From: an uncultured Porphyromonadaceae bacterium | GTDB taxonomy: Bacteria > Bacteroidota > Bacteroidia > Bacteroidales > Muribaculaceae | Assembly: GCA_947177185.1 (NCBI GenBank) | Contig: CAMWTJ010000014.1 | Location: 1 to 38,647, forward strand | Direction of reading: 5' to 3' | Length of the DNA: 38,647 nt | Shown here: positions 1 to 8,514 of the stretch, piece after piece | How positions within the stretch are numbered: the first letter of the stretch is position 1 | Layout: every line of letters begins with the position of its first letter | Notes under the pieces: generated by a model | Told to the model about the DNA's origin: nothing | The model's database searches: none | The model's input: the letters and a program-made list of their open reading frames with translations, nothing else | Program-made: the position numbers and the translations under genes

Positions 1-72
1 CCCTCGTCTGCAAGAATTAATCCATCTCGAAATACACGACCCACGGTTTAACAAATATTGGGGAACGGGGTC
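1..72 (-). repeat. Truncated copy of a dispersed hairpin repeat (copy C)
   Basis: Read on the minus strand, 72 to 45 matches the two perfect 28-nt arms at 8322-8349 and 8613-8640 at about 25 of 28 positions. It continues with GGGTCG, a variable AT-rich stretch, and CTTGCAGACGAGGG at 14-1. In the other copies that last segment leads directly into the GGAG-hairpin, so the window edge cuts the element just before its hairpin. It lies about 80 bp upstream of the first gene. Confidence 0.7.
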
Positions 73-152
73 TAAGACTCCGTCTGCGGGCCGTTCGGAT
101 AATAAAATGCGCGTGCGCGCGTTATACCGTATAGTAAGATATGTTTTCCACA

Positions 153-2081
153 ATGAAAAAGACCACACTTTGCGCCGTGATAGCAGCCACCGCCCTGGTG
201 GCGGCCGCGAAAAAACAGGCCGACCCTGTGCTCATGAACGTAGCCGGCAAGAACGTGCCGCTGAGCGAGTTTGAATACCTCTACAACAAAAACAACACCC
301 AGCAGCTCGAGCCGCTGAGCCCCGACCGATACCTCCAGATGTTTGTAGACTACAAACTCAAGGTGGCCGACGCCGAGGCCGCCGGCCTCGACACCACCGC
401 CGCCTTCCGCACGGAGTATCTGCAGTATCGCGACGAGCTGGCCAAGCCCTACATGCGCGACGAAAGCGCCCTCGACAGCCTCGTGGCCGAGGCCTACAGC
501 CACTACGGCCGCACCGTGCGCGTGAGCCACATCATGCTGCCTCAGGGCGCGGCATCGCGCCAGGCGCTCGACTCGCTGCGCGCCGACATTAAGGCCGGAC
601 GCATCAGCTTCGAGCAGGCGGCCATGCAGCGCAGCATCGACAAGCCGTCGGCCATGCGCGGCGGCGCCATGGGCAATGTGCTGCCCGGACGCTTCCCCTG
701 GGCCTTCGAAAAGGCCGCCTACGACACGCCCGAGGGCGAGATTTCAGCCCCGGTCAACAGCGGCTTCGGATGGCACCTGGTGCGCGTCGACGCCGTGAGC
801 CCGTCGGAAGGCGAGGTGCACGCCGCCCACATACTGCGCCTGACGCGCGGCCTCGACGCCGAAAGCGCCGCGCGCGAGCACGCCGTGATAGACTCGCTGC
901 ACGCCGTGGCTGCCGCCGGCGGCGATTTCGCCGACCTTGCGCGCCGCTTCTCGCAGGACCCCGGCTCGGGCGCGCGCGGCGGCGACCTCGGATGGTTCGG
1001 CCGCGGCATGATGGTGCAGCCCTTCGACAGCATCGCGTTCGCGCTGCCCGACGGAGGCCTCTCGGAGCCTTTCCTCACCGACTTCGGATGGCATATCATA
1101 TACAAGAACGAATCGCGCAAGGAACGCGCGCTCGAAGAGCTGCGCCCGGAGATTGAAAAGGCCATGAGCCGCGACGACCGCTCGACGGCTCCCGAACGCG
1201 CCTTCGCGCGCCGTGCCGTGGCCGAACGCGGCGGCGCACCCGTGGCCGCCACCGTGGCCGCCCTGCGCGCGGCCATAGCCGCCGCTGCCGACGGCACCGC
1301 CCTCGACTCGCTGCTGGCATCGCCCGCGCTGGCGTCGCTGCAGGCCTACAGACTGCGCCCGGCAGGCGCCACCCTGGCCGACGTGGCACCGCGCGTGGCC
1401 GGCGTGCTCGTGGCCGAGGCCGACCGCGCATCGGCCGTGGAAGCCGCCGAAGCAGCCATAGAAAGCGCCATGCAGGAAGCCGCGCTCGACGACGCGCGCG
1501 CCACGCTCATGGCCACCAACACCGACTACCGCAACCTCATGAACGAATACCGCGACGGCATCCTGCTCTTCGAGATAGCCAACTCCAAGGTGTGGGAGCG
1601 CGCCGGCAAGGACACCGAAGGCCTCGAGGCCTTCTTCGAGGCCAACCGCGACAAGTATGCGTGGGACGCGCCGCGCTTCAAGAGCTACGTGGTGTTCGCC
1701 GCCACAGACAGCCTCGTGCAGGAGGCTGTGGCCTTCGCCGCAGCCGTCGACGCCGCCGACCCCTCGGCGTTCGTGGAGGCCATGCGCGCGCGCTTCGGAC
1801 GCGACGTGCGCGTGGAGCGCGTGCTCGCAGCCAAGGGCGAGAATCCCGTGACCGACTACCTGGCCTTCGGCGGCGAGCGTCCCGAGCCCAAGAGCAAGCA
1901 GTGGGCCTGCTACGCTGCCGTGGGCGGCAGGGTGATCAACTCGCCCGAGAGCGTGGCCGACGTGCGCGCAGCAGCCGTGGCCGACTACCAGGCCGCCCTC
2001 GAAGCCGAGTGGCTGAAGGAGCTGCACGCACGCTACAAGGTGAAAATCAACAAGAAAACCCTCAAAAAAATAGGCGGATGA
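153..2081 (+). CDS. Periplasmic peptidyl-prolyl isomerase / SurA-type chaperone with two PpiC domains
   Basis: Parvulin-type prolyl isomerase that should help fold outer-membrane and secreted proteins in the periplasm. I start it at ATG 153, because the residues that follow ([19 protein letters not shown]) form a normal signal peptide; an in-frame ATG at 141 would only add MFST. The product is 642 aa. A SurA-like N-terminal segment (about 25-115) is followed by two rotamase domains, about 121-213 (from VRVSHIMLP to FGWHLVRV) and 222-320 (from VHAAHILRL to FGWHIIYK). The second carries the typical [10 protein letters not shown] turn. The C-terminal half is alanine-rich, helical and not assignable. 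It overlaps the next gene by ATGA, so the two are translationally coupled. The family is clear; which copy of the Bacteroidetes SurA paralogues it is remains uncertain. Confidence 0.9.
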   Translation: MKKTTLCAVIAATALVAAAKKQADPVLMNVAGKNVPLSEFEYLYNKNNTQQLEPLSPDRYLQMFVDYKLKVADAEAAGLDTTAAFRTEYLQYRDELAKPYMRDESALDSLVAEAYSHYGRTVRVSHIMLPQGAASRQALDSLRADIKAGRISFEQAAMQRSIDKPSAMRGGAMGNVLPGRFPWAFEKAAYDTPEGEISAPVNSGFGWHLVRVDAVSPSEGEVHAAHILRLTRGLDAESAAREHAVIDSLHAVAAAGGDFADLARRFSQDPGSGARGGDLGWFGRGMMVQPFDSIAFALPDGGLSEPFLTDFGWHIIYKNESRKERALEELRPEIEKAMSRDDRSTAPERAFARRAVAERGGAPVAATVAALRAAIAAAADGTALDSLLASPALASLQAYRLRPAGATLADVAPRVAGVLVAEADRASAVEAAEAAIESAMQEAALDDARATLMATNTDYRNLMNEYRDGILLFEIANSKVWERAGKDTEGLEAFFEANRDKYAWDAPRFKSYVVFAATDSLVQEAVAFAAAVDAADPSAFVEAMRARFGRDVRVERVLAAKGENPVTDYLAFGGERPEPKSKQWACYAAVGGRVINSPESVADVRAAAVADYQAALEAEWLKELHARYKVKINKKTLKKIGG

Positions 2082-2932
2082 CCGGCATCCGACGCATAGC
2101 CCTGTATGGAATCGTGGCCACCGCCCTGTGCGGGTGCGGCCACGATTCCGCACAAAAGGCCGCCGAAGGCGCCCTGGCGCGGGTGGGCCTCGCCACGCTC
2201 TCGCGGGCGGAGGTGGCCGCGGCGCTGCCCGCGGGACTGAGCGCCGACGACAGCGTGCGCCTCGCGCGCGCGTACGTTCGTAACTGGATAGACACGCGCC
2301 TGGTGGAGGATGTGGCCGCCGAACACGTCGACATGGCCACCATAGAGCGCATGACGGCCGCCTACCGCCGCGACCTCATAATGCGCGAATACCGCGAGCG
2401 CATGTTCGCCGCCGAGGCGGTGGAGTTCGCCGACAGCGTGGTCGACGACTACTACAGCCGCCACAGCGCCGACTTCGTGCTGCAGCGCCCGCTCATACGC
2501 GGCGTGTACATCAAGCTGCCCGACGACAGCAAGGCGCTCAAGGCCATACGACGCCTGTACCGCTCCACACGCCCCGACGACATGGACCGCCTCGAAAAAG
2601 AAGCCCTCGGCGAAGCCATACACTACGACTACTTCCGCGACCGCTGGATAGACTGGGAGCAGGTGGACGCACGCATACCCTACGACTTCGGCAACTCGCC
2701 GGCGGAGTTCCTGCGCACGCACCGCAACCTCGACGTGTCGCTCGGCGGCTTCACCTACCTGCTCGACGTGTCGGACGTGCTGCCCGCCGGCTCGGCCATG
2801 CCGCCCGAAGCCGCCCGCCCGCTGATCGAAGAACGCCTGCTGGCCGAACGGCGCCGCGCCTACGACGCCGCCCTGCGGCAGCGCCTCTACGACTCGGCAA
2901 TAGAAGCAGGGCGCGCCCAGGTGTACGAATAG
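2078..2932 (+). CDS. SurA-like lipoprotein lacking an obvious PpiC domain
   Basis: Predicted 284-aa lipoprotein, started at ATG 2078 inside the stop of the preceding PPIase gene. The N-terminus has arginines, a short hydrophobic stretch and the lipobox LCGC, predicting lipidation at Cys20. The rest resembles the helical chaperone part of SurA/PpiD proteins, with many charged amphipathic helices and a segment around [23 protein letters not shown] where parvulins begin their isomerase domain. I cannot see the conserved GGDLG/GWH motifs of an active PpiC domain. It probably acts as a periplasmic holdase partner of the upstream protein; that role is inferred from the operon and the partial resemblance. 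A hairpin-rich intergenic region and terminator follow. Confidence 0.75.
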   Translation: MTGIRRIALYGIVATALCGCGHDSAQKAAEGALARVGLATLSRAEVAAALPAGLSADDSVRLARAYVRNWIDTRLVEDVAAEHVDMATIERMTAAYRRDLIMREYRERMFAAEAVEFADSVVDDYYSRHSADFVLQRPLIRGVYIKLPDDSKALKAIRRLYRSTRPDDMDRLEKEALGEAIHYDYFRDRWIDWEQVDARIPYDFGNSPAEFLRTHRNLDVSLGGFTYLLDVSDVLPAGSAMPPEAARPLIEERLLAERRRAYDAALRQRLYDSAIEAGRAQVYE

Positions 2933-3021
2933 CCCGCGCGAGAACGCAAAAATGGCGCACAGCCGTGCACGCGCCGCCAGATAAAAGATTCTCGCGAAGC
3001 CTCCGCGAGCGCCAACTCACT

Positions 3022-3059
3022 ATCGCCCAAATGATTACGCATCATTTCGGGCGATTTTT
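3022..3059 (+). terminator. Rho-independent terminator after the SurA-like pair
   Basis: ATCGCCCAAATGAT and its near-complement ATCATTTCGGGCGAT pair around the loop TACGC, with one bulged C, followed by TTTTT. Two weaker hairpins lie just upstream (GGCGC/GCGCC at 2954-2975 and CTCGCG/CGCGAG at 2991-3009). It separates the chaperone genes from ybeY. Confidence 0.7.
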
Positions 3060-3114
3060 CCATCCACAAACCAGTCGCCGAAAAATCAAAAATAGACACA
3101 ACAGCATTTTGCGC

Positions 3115-3144
3115 TTGCGATTTCGAAAAAAAATGCTAACTTTG
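3115..3144 (+). promoter_or_regulatory. Bacteroidetes-type promoter of ybeY
   Basis: TTG at 3115-3117 (about -33) and TAACTTTG at 3137-3144 (about -7) are separated by 19 bp, the Bacteroidetes primary sigma factor pattern. The predicted transcript start near 3148 lies downstream of an in-frame ATG at 3133. This rules out that longer start and favours ATG 3163. Confidence 0.75.
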
Positions 3145-3162
3145 TGCTCTAATTGCGAATTG

Positions 3163-3594
3163 ATGACACCTGCATTTCAATGGATATGCGATGGGGTGCA
3201 ACTTCAAGGCGTTGACACCCGAAGACTTGAACAATGGATTGAACAAGTCGTGGCATCGCACAACCGTTTTCTTGGCCCCGTCAGCTACATCTTCTGCGAC
3301 GACGAACGCATACTCGAGGTAAACCGTCAGTTCCTGAATCACGACTACTACACGGACATTATCACATTCGACTACTCGCGCGGGCGAGTGGTCAGCGGCG
3401 ACCTGTTCATATCGCTCGACACAGTGCGCAGCAACGCCGCCCTCGTGGGCGCCACCTACGACCGCGAGCTGCGCCGCGTGATCATACACGGCATCCTGCA
3501 CCTCTGCGGCATCAACGACAAAGGTCCCGGCGAGCGCGAAATCATGGAAAAGCACGAAAACGCCGCCCTGGCCATGCTGCCCCCCGGCGTGTGA
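3163..3594 (+). CDS. ybeY: Endoribonuclease YbeY (rRNA maturation / ribosome quality control)
   Basis: Single-strand endoribonuclease involved in 16S rRNA 3' end maturation and ribosome quality control, 143 aa. The YbeY core is evident: the SYIFCDDERILEVNRQFL strand-helix, then HDYYTDIITFDY, SGDLFISLDTV and the metal-binding HGILHLCGINDKGPGERE. The first two histidines of the HxxxH zinc site are present. The third histidine found in E. coli (HGVLHLLGYDH) is replaced by the NDKGPGE segment, which from memory is usual in Bacteroidetes YbeY. The start at 3163 is set by the promoter, whose -7 box overlaps the more upstream ATG. The gene ends 40 bp before mnmG and is probably cotranscribed with it. 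Confidence 0.93.
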   Translation: MTPAFQWICDGVQLQGVDTRRLEQWIEQVVASHNRFLGPVSYIFCDDERILEVNRQFLNHDYYTDIITFDYSRGRVVSGDLFISLDTVRSNAALVGATYDRELRRVIIHGILHLCGINDKGPGEREIMEKHENAALAMLPPGV

Positions 3595-3634
3595 GCCAAA
3601 TGTGCGAGTCCGATACAGAAAAACCATTGCGCAA

Positions 3635-5524
3635 ATGAATTTCGATTACGATGTGATTGTTGTCGGTGCCGGCCACGCCGGCTGCGAGGCAGCCAGCGCC
3701 GCCGCCCGCCTGGGAGCGCGCACACTGCTCGTGACCCACGACATGAACAAAATAGCGCAGATGAGCTGCAACCCCGCCATAGGCGGCATAGCCAAAGGCC
3801 AGATAGTGCGCGAAATCGACGCCCTCGGCGGCCACACCGCACGCATCACCGACGCCACAGCCATACAACTGCGCATGCTCAACCGCTCCAAAGGCCCCGC
3901 CATGTGGAGCCCCCGCGCGCAGTCGGACCGCGCCCGCTTCTCGGCCATGTGGCGCCACACACTCGAACACACCCCCGGCCTCGACATGTGGCAGGACGCC
4001 GTCACACGCCTGCTCACCGACCCCGCCGGCACCACCGTGCAAGGCATCGAAACAGCCCAGGGAGCCACCTTCCGCGCCTCCAAAGTAGTGCTCACCACAG
4101 GCACCTTCCTCGGCGGCCTCATGCACATAGGCCGCGTGCAGATGCCCGGCGGCCGCATCTCCGAACCCGCCAGTCACGGCATCACCGAACAGCTCACCGC
4201 CCTCGGATTCACCGCCGACCGCATGAAAACAGGCACCCCCGTGCGCATCGACGGACGCAGCGTAGACTGGAGCCTCACCGAAGAACAGCCCGACGAAGAA
4301 GACTTCCACCGCTTCTCCTACGGCCCCGCCCCCGCAGCCCCACTGCGCCGCCGCCCCTGCCACACCGTGATGACCAACGAACACACCCACGAAATACTGC
4401 GCCGCGGCCTTCCCGACTCCCCCCTCTACAACGGCCAGATAAAAAGCATAGGCCCCCGCTACTGCCCCTCCATCGAAACCAAAATAGTCACCTTCGCCGA
4501 CAAAACCGAACACCACCTCTTCCTCGAACCCGAAGGCCAGGACACCACCGAATACTACCTCAACGGCTTCTCCTCGTCGCTGCCCATGCACATACAGATA
4601 GAAGCCCTGCAGACCATCCCCGCCCTGCGCAACGTGCAGATATACCGCCCCGGCTACGCCATCGAATACGACTTCTTCGACCCCACGCAGCTGCACCACA
4701 CCCTCGAAACCCGCCTCATGCACGGCCTCTACTTCGCCGGCCAGATCAACGGCACCACAGGCTACGAAGAAGCCGCCGGCCAAGGCCTCGTGGCCGGCGC
4801 CAACGCCGCCCTCGCCGCCCAAGGCCGCGCCCCCCTCACCCTGCGCCGCGACCAAGCCTACATAGGCGTGCTCATAGACGACCTCGTGACCAAAGGCGTC
4901 GACGAACCATACCGCATGTTCACCTCCCGCGCCGAATACCGCATACTCCTGCGCCAGGACAACGCCGACGAACGCCTCACCCCCCTGGCCCACGCCATAG
5001 GCCTCGCCGACGACACCCGCATGCAACGCCTCACCGAAAAAACCGCCTGGCGCGACGCCATCACCGAACTCGCCGCCACCCTCTCCGTGCGCGCCGCCGA
5101 CATCAACCCCACACTCGAAGCCCACGGCGAAGCACCCCTGCAACAAGGCGTAAAACTACAGACAGTGCTCATGCGCCCCCGCATAAGCATACACCACATA
5201 GCACCCGCAGTGCCCGCCCTGCAACAACTCCTCCAGAGCATCCCCGCCGACCGCCGCGACGAAGTGGCCGAAAGCGCCGAGATACTCATCAAATACGACG
5301 GCTACATACGCCGCGAACAAGCCGCCGCCGACCGCCTCCGCCGCCTCGACGACGTGCGCCTCGACGACAAACTCGACTACAACACCATCACAGCCCTCAG
5401 CACCGAAGCACGCCAGAAACTAAACGCCCGGCGCCCCGCCACACTCGGCCACGCCTCACGCATACCCGGCATATCGCCCGCCGACGTCAACGTGCTGCTC
5501 GTGATGCTCAACAAACCGTACTAA
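3635..5524 (+). CDS. mnmG: tRNA uridine-5-carboxymethylaminomethyl modification enzyme MnmG (GidA)
   Basis: FAD-dependent enzyme that, with MnmE, installs the carboxymethylaminomethyl group on wobble U34 of several tRNAs. The product is 629 aa, normal for the family. ATG 3635 puts the Rossmann FAD motif VVGAGHAGCEAA at residues 9-20; an in-frame GTG at 3602 would add a non-conserved tail. Family motifs include SCNPAIGGIAKGQIVREID (about 44-62), the GRISEPASHGITEQL loop, GQINGTTGYEEAAGQG, and the C-terminal GidA-associated helical domain that binds tRNA and MnmE. Its coding strand is notably rich in C and poor in T compared with apt downstream. mnmE is not in the window. A parS-like palindrome sits 2 bp after the stop. 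Confidence 0.97.
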   Translation: MNFDYDVIVVGAGHAGCEAASAAARLGARTLLVTHDMNKIAQMSCNPAIGGIAKGQIVREIDALGGHTARITDATAIQLRMLNRSKGPAMWSPRAQSDRARFSAMWRHTLEHTPGLDMWQDAVTRLLTDPAGTTVQGIETAQGATFRASKVVLTTGTFLGGLMHIGRVQMPGGRISEPASHGITEQLTALGFTADRMKTGTPVRIDGRSVDWSLTEEQPDEEDFHRFSYGPAPAAPLRRRPCHTVMTNEHTHEILRRGLPDSPLYNGQIKSIGPRYCPSIETKIVTFADKTEHHLFLEPEGQDTTEYYLNGFSSSLPMHIQIEALQTIPALRNVQIYRPGYAIEYDFFDPTQLHHTLETRLMHGLYFAGQINGTTGYEEAAGQGLVAGANAALAAQGRAPLTLRRDQAYIGVLIDDLVTKGVDEPYRMFTSRAEYRILLRQDNADERLTPLAHAIGLADDTRMQRLTEKTAWRDAITELAATLSVRAADINPTLEAHGEAPLQQGVKLQTVLMRPRISIHHIAPAVPALQQLLQSIPADRRDEVAESAEILIKYDGYIRREQAAADRLRRLDDVRLDDKLDYNTITALSTEARQKLNARRPATLGHASRIPGISPADVNVLLVMLNKPY

Positions 5525-5525
5525 A

Positions 5526-5543
5526 TTGTTCCACGTGGAACAA
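5526..5543. other. parS-like centromere site (ParB binding)
   Basis: TTGTTCCACGTGGAACAA is a perfect 18-bp palindrome. Its 16-bp core (5527-5542) fits the general parS pattern TGTTnCACGTGnAACA bound by ParB, including the central CACGTG. No U-tract follows on either strand and the centre leaves no room for a good loop, so a terminator is less likely. The position just after mnmG recalls the origin-proximal mnmG-parAB neighbourhood of many bacteria, although parA and parB are not here. Confidence 0.75.
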
Positions 5544-5590
5544 AACTAAAATAATCTTCCGCAAATCAATCATTTAACTACTTATCCGAA

Positions 5591-6109
5591 ATGGAATATA
5601 TCAAATCTAAGATTCGTGACGTGCAGGACTTTCCCTCTAAGGGCATCCTGTTCAAGGACCTCACGACTGCTTTCAAAGACCCCCGCGCGCTGCACATCAT
5701 AGGCTGGGACCTGTCGCAGCTGTATCGCGACAAGGGTGTGACGAAGGTGGTGGGCATTGAATCGCGCGGTTTTATCGGCGGTTCGATTCTCGCTTTCGAA
5801 CTCGGTGCCGGTTTTGTGCCGGCGCGCAAGCCGGGCAAGTTGCCTGCCGACACCGTGAAGCTGGAGTATGCCAAGGAGTATGGCACTGATACCATCGAGA
5901 TGCACCGCGATGCTATCGGGCCCGACGATGTGGTGGTGATCCACGACGATGTGCTCGCCACCGGCGGCACCATGGCAGCCTGCTACGAGCTGGTGAAGAG
6001 CATGAACCCGAAGAAAATCTATATCAGCTTCATTATCGAGCTCGAGGCATTGGGCGGCCGCGCCAATCTGCCGGAGGGCGCCGATGTGACGTCGCTGATA
6101 AAATACTGA
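5591..6109 (+). CDS. apt: Adenine phosphoribosyltransferase
   Basis: Converts adenine and PRPP to AMP in purine salvage (cytoplasm). The 172-aa product has the APT N-terminus (IRDVQDFPSKGILFKDLT), the GIESRGFIGG loop at about 55-64, the RKPGKLP segment at 79-85, and the PRPP-binding motif VVVIHDDVLATGGT at 114-127. The start at 5591 follows an AT-rich 66-bp gap from mnmG. Third codon positions contain many more T and G than in mnmG, a sharp change at the parS-like site. A terminator lies directly downstream. Confidence 0.97.
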   Translation: MEYIKSKIRDVQDFPSKGILFKDLTTAFKDPRALHIIGWDLSQLYRDKGVTKVVGIESRGFIGGSILAFELGAGFVPARKPGKLPADTVKLEYAKEYGTDTIEMHRDAIGPDDVVVIHDDVLATGGTMAACYELVKSMNPKKIYISFIIELEALGGRANLPEGADVTSLIKY

Positions 6110-6122
6110 TGCAGCAAAACAG

Positions 6123-6154
6123 TCGGGGGCCTTGCACGGGCCCTCGATTTTTTT
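6123..6154 (+). terminator. Rho-independent terminator after apt
   Basis: TCGGGGGCC pairs imperfectly with GGGCCCTCGA around TTGCAC and is followed by seven Ts. It begins 13 bp after the apt stop, so dtd is probably transcribed from its own promoter or by readthrough. Confidence 0.75.
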
Positions 6155-6184
6155 GCGCCGCACAGTGCGATATTGCATACGCTT

Positions 6185-6637
6185 ATGAGAATAGTGATAC
6201 AACGCGTGAGCCGCGCTTCCGTCACCGCCGACGGCGAGCTGACGGGCAGCATTGGTCCGGGGCTGATGGTGCTCGTGGGCGTGGAACACGGCGACACCCC
6301 CGACGACGCCGCGTGGCTCGCGGGCAAGACCGCAGGGCTGCGCATCTTCAACGACGAGTGCGGGGTGATGAACCGCTCCGTGGCCGACACAGGCGGCGGT
6401 GTGCTCGCCGTGAGCCAGTTTACGCTTACGGCCGGCACACGCAAGGGCAATCGCCCGAGCTACATCCGCGCCGCGGGCCACGACGTGGCCGTGCCGCTCT
6501 ACGAGCTATACTGCCGCCTCGTGGGCGAGGCCCTGGGCACTACGGTGCAGAAAGGACGCTTCGGCGCCGACATGCAGGTGGACCTGACCAACGACGGCCC
6601 CGTGACCATAATCATAGACTCGCGCCTGCGCGAATAA
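6185..6637 (+). CDS. dtd: D-aminoacyl-tRNA deacylase
   Basis: Hydrolyses D-amino acids mischarged on tRNA, especially D-Tyr, protecting translation. The product is 150 aa, the usual DTD length, starting at MRIVIQRVSRASV. The active-site motif SQFTL lies at 77-81, followed by GNRPSY, and the cross-subunit Gly-cisPro motif NDGPVT at 136-141. An in-frame TTG at 6173 would add only four residues and is not conserved. In Bacteroides this gene typically follows uvrC downstream of apt; here uvrC is absent and a nucleoside kinase follows 22 bp later. Confidence 0.96.
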   Translation: MRIVIQRVSRASVTADGELTGSIGPGLMVLVGVEHGDTPDDAAWLAGKTAGLRIFNDECGVMNRSVADTGGGVLAVSQFTLTAGTRKGNRPSYIRAAGHDVAVPLYELYCRLVGEALGTTVQKGRFGADMQVDLTNDGPVTIIIDSRLRE

Positions 6638-6659
6638 CCACGAAGTACTCCATACAAGC

Positions 6660-8321
6660 ATGAACACCATACAGATTTACTGCGAGAACACCGGCGGCTA
6701 CATAGACGTGGAAGGCGGCGAGAGCCTCGCCTCCATAGCCGCCCGCCTGCAGCTCGGCTTCGAGCCGCTCTGCGCGCGTGTGAACAACAAGACCGAGGGC
6801 ATGCACTACTGCATCTACCGCCCGAAGACAGTGGAATTCACCGGCGCCGACAGCGCCTCCGGCAAGCGCGCCTACGTGCGCTCGCTGTGCATGCTGCTGT
6901 ACTGCGCCGTGCGCCGCGTGTTGCCCGAAGCGCGCCTGCACATTCAGCACAGCATACAGCGCGGCTACTACTGCACGCTCAACGACCACGCCGGCTACCT
7001 GCCCGCCACGCCCCGCGCGCTGGCCGAGATAGCGGCGGAGATGCGCCGCATGACCGCCGCCGACATGCCCTTCGAACACTGCGAGGCACGCACCGCCGAC
7101 GTGGTCGAGATATTCCGCAGCCAGGGCCTCGACGACAAGGTACTGCTGCTGGAAACGATGCACATGCCCTACACCGTGTACTACCGCCTGGGCGACACCT
7201 GCGACAGCTACTACGGCACGCTGGTGCCGCGCACGGGGCTGCTGCGCACGTTCGACCTGCGGCCCTACAAGAAGGGCTTCATTCTGCTGGCTTCGGAGCA
7301 GGCCATCGTGGAGCCCGAGATTCCGCAGGAGAAAATGTACAAGGCGTTCACGGACTATGTGGAGTTCAACCACATCCTGGGCGTGTGCAACGCCGGCGAG
7401 ATGAACCGCATGGTGCAGAACCGCCACGCCGCCGACCTGATAAACCTCGCCGAAGCGCTGCACAACAAGCATCTGGGACAGATAGCCGACGAAATCACAC
7501 GCCGCTACCACGCCGGCGGCGCGCGCGTGGTGCTCATAGCCGGCCCGTCGTCGTCGGGCAAGACCACGACCACCAAGCGATTGGCTATTCAGCTGATGGC
7601 CAATCTGTTGAAGCCTCAAATGATATCGCTCGACGACTACTTCGTGGACCGTCACACCACACCGCTCGACGAACACGGCGACTACGACTACGAATCGCTT
7701 TACGCCCTGGACCTCAAGCAGTTCAACAAAGACCTCAACGCCATACTGCGCGGCGAGGAGGTGGAACTGCCCACCTACAACTTCGAGCTCGGCCGCCGCG
7801 AATACCGCGGCAATCGCCTGCGCCTCGACCGCGGAGGCATACTCCTGATAGAAGGCATACACGGCCTGAATCCCGAACTCACGGCACAGGTGGCCGAAGA
7901 CATGAAATTCCGCGTGTACGTGTCGGCCCTGACCACCCTCACCATCGACAGCCACAACTGGGTGCCCACCACCGACACCCGCCTGCTGCGCCGCATCATC
8001 CGCGACTACAAATACCGCGGCATCTCCGCGCGCGAGAGCATCCGCCGCTGGCCCAGCGTGCGCCGCGGCGAGGAGCGGTGGATATTCCCGTATCAGGAAA
8101 ACGCCGACGCCACGTTCAACTCCAGCCTGCTTTTCGAGCTCGGCGCCATACGCAAATACGCCGAACGCACGCTCGAGGACGTGCACAGCGACGAGCGCGA
8201 GTACAGCGAGGCTTACCGCCTGCGGCGCTTCCTGCAACACTTCGAGCCCATCCCCGACGACCTGATTCCGCCCACATCGCTGCTGCGCGAATTCCTCGGC
8301 GGCTCCTCCTTCCACTACTAA
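6660..8321 (+). CDS. Nucleoside (uridine-type) kinase with threonyl-tRNA-synthetase-like N-terminal domain
   Basis: Predicted P-loop kinase, 553 aa. The C-terminal half (about 285-490) is uridine/phosphoribulokinase-like: Walker A GPSSSGKT at 295-302, SLDDYFVDR at 323-331, the conserved YDYESLYALDLKQF segment, a LPTYNFELGRREY lid region and an IEGIHGLNPEL strand. The N-terminal half (about 1-210) resembles the TGS and second additional domains of threonyl-tRNA synthetase and contains HSIQRGYYCTL. This architecture is known in Bacteroidetes and Firmicutes, where it is annotated as nucleoside kinase; the actual substrate is unknown to me. It follows dtd by 22 bp, and a repeat element begins directly at its stop codon. 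Confidence 0.88.
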   Translation: MNTIQIYCENTGGYIDVEGGESLASIAARLQLGFEPLCARVNNKTEGMHYCIYRPKTVEFTGADSASGKRAYVRSLCMLLYCAVRRVLPEARLHIQHSIQRGYYCTLNDHAGYLPATPRALAEIAAEMRRMTAADMPFEHCEARTADVVEIFRSQGLDDKVLLLETMHMPYTVYYRLGDTCDSYYGTLVPRTGLLRTFDLRPYKKGFILLASEQAIVEPEIPQEKMYKAFTDYVEFNHILGVCNAGEMNRMVQNRHAADLINLAEALHNKHLGQIADEITRRYHAGGARVVLIAGPSSSGKTTTTKRLAIQLMANLLKPQMISLDDYFVDRHTTPLDEHGDYDYESLYALDLKQFNKDLNAILRGEEVELPTYNFELGRREYRGNRLRLDRGGILLIEGIHGLNPELTAQVAEDMKFRVYVSALTTLTIDSHNWVPTTDTRLLRRIIRDYKYRGISARESIRRWPSVRRGEERWIFPYQENADATFNSSLLFELGAIRKYAERTLEDVHSDEREYSEAYRLRRFLQHFEPIPDDLIPPTSLLREFLGGSSFHY

Positions 8322-8449
8322 GACCCCGTTCCCCGATATTTGTTAACGCCGGGGTCGCATATCTCTGAGTGATTTTTGTCTTGTGATGAAGGAGCGTAGC
8401 CATTGCTACGTGACTGAGGAACAAGGCAAAAAACGCCGGAGAGATGCGA
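8322..8449 (+). repeat. Hairpin repeat copy A (left half of a REPIN-like inverted pair)
   Basis: A 35-nt unit (8322-8356) starts GACCCCG and ends CGGGGTC. It is followed by a 95-nt imperfect hairpin at 8355-8449. Outer arms are TCGCAT..CTCT with AGAGATGCGA. Middle arms are TTTTTGTCTTGT (8373-8384) with ACAAGGCAAAAA (8421-8432). The apex is CGTAGC-CATT-GCTACG (8395-8410), preceded by GGAG and followed by TGACTGA. The first 28 nt are a perfect inverted repeat of 8613-8640. No protein gene fits here. Confidence 0.85.
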
Positions 8450-8487
8450 TGATAAGGTAATTTAACACATTAGCACGCATCTGTTAT

Positions 8488-8514
8488 CCGAGGCAAAAGT
8501 TACATTCGCCTCGG
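8488..8514. other. Central hairpin between the inverted repeats
   Basis: CCGAGGC (8488-8494) and GCCTCGG (8508-8514) form a perfect 7-bp stem with a 13-nt loop, between the two inverted repeat copies. No T-tract follows, so it is not an obvious terminator. Confidence 0.5.

Noticed and set aside
3904-5577. 557-aa Arg/Pro/His-rich frame within mnmG, and a 534-aa antisense frame at 3542-5146
   Set aside because: Both are shadows of the mnmG reading frame caused by its high C content; MnmG itself is complete and conserved.
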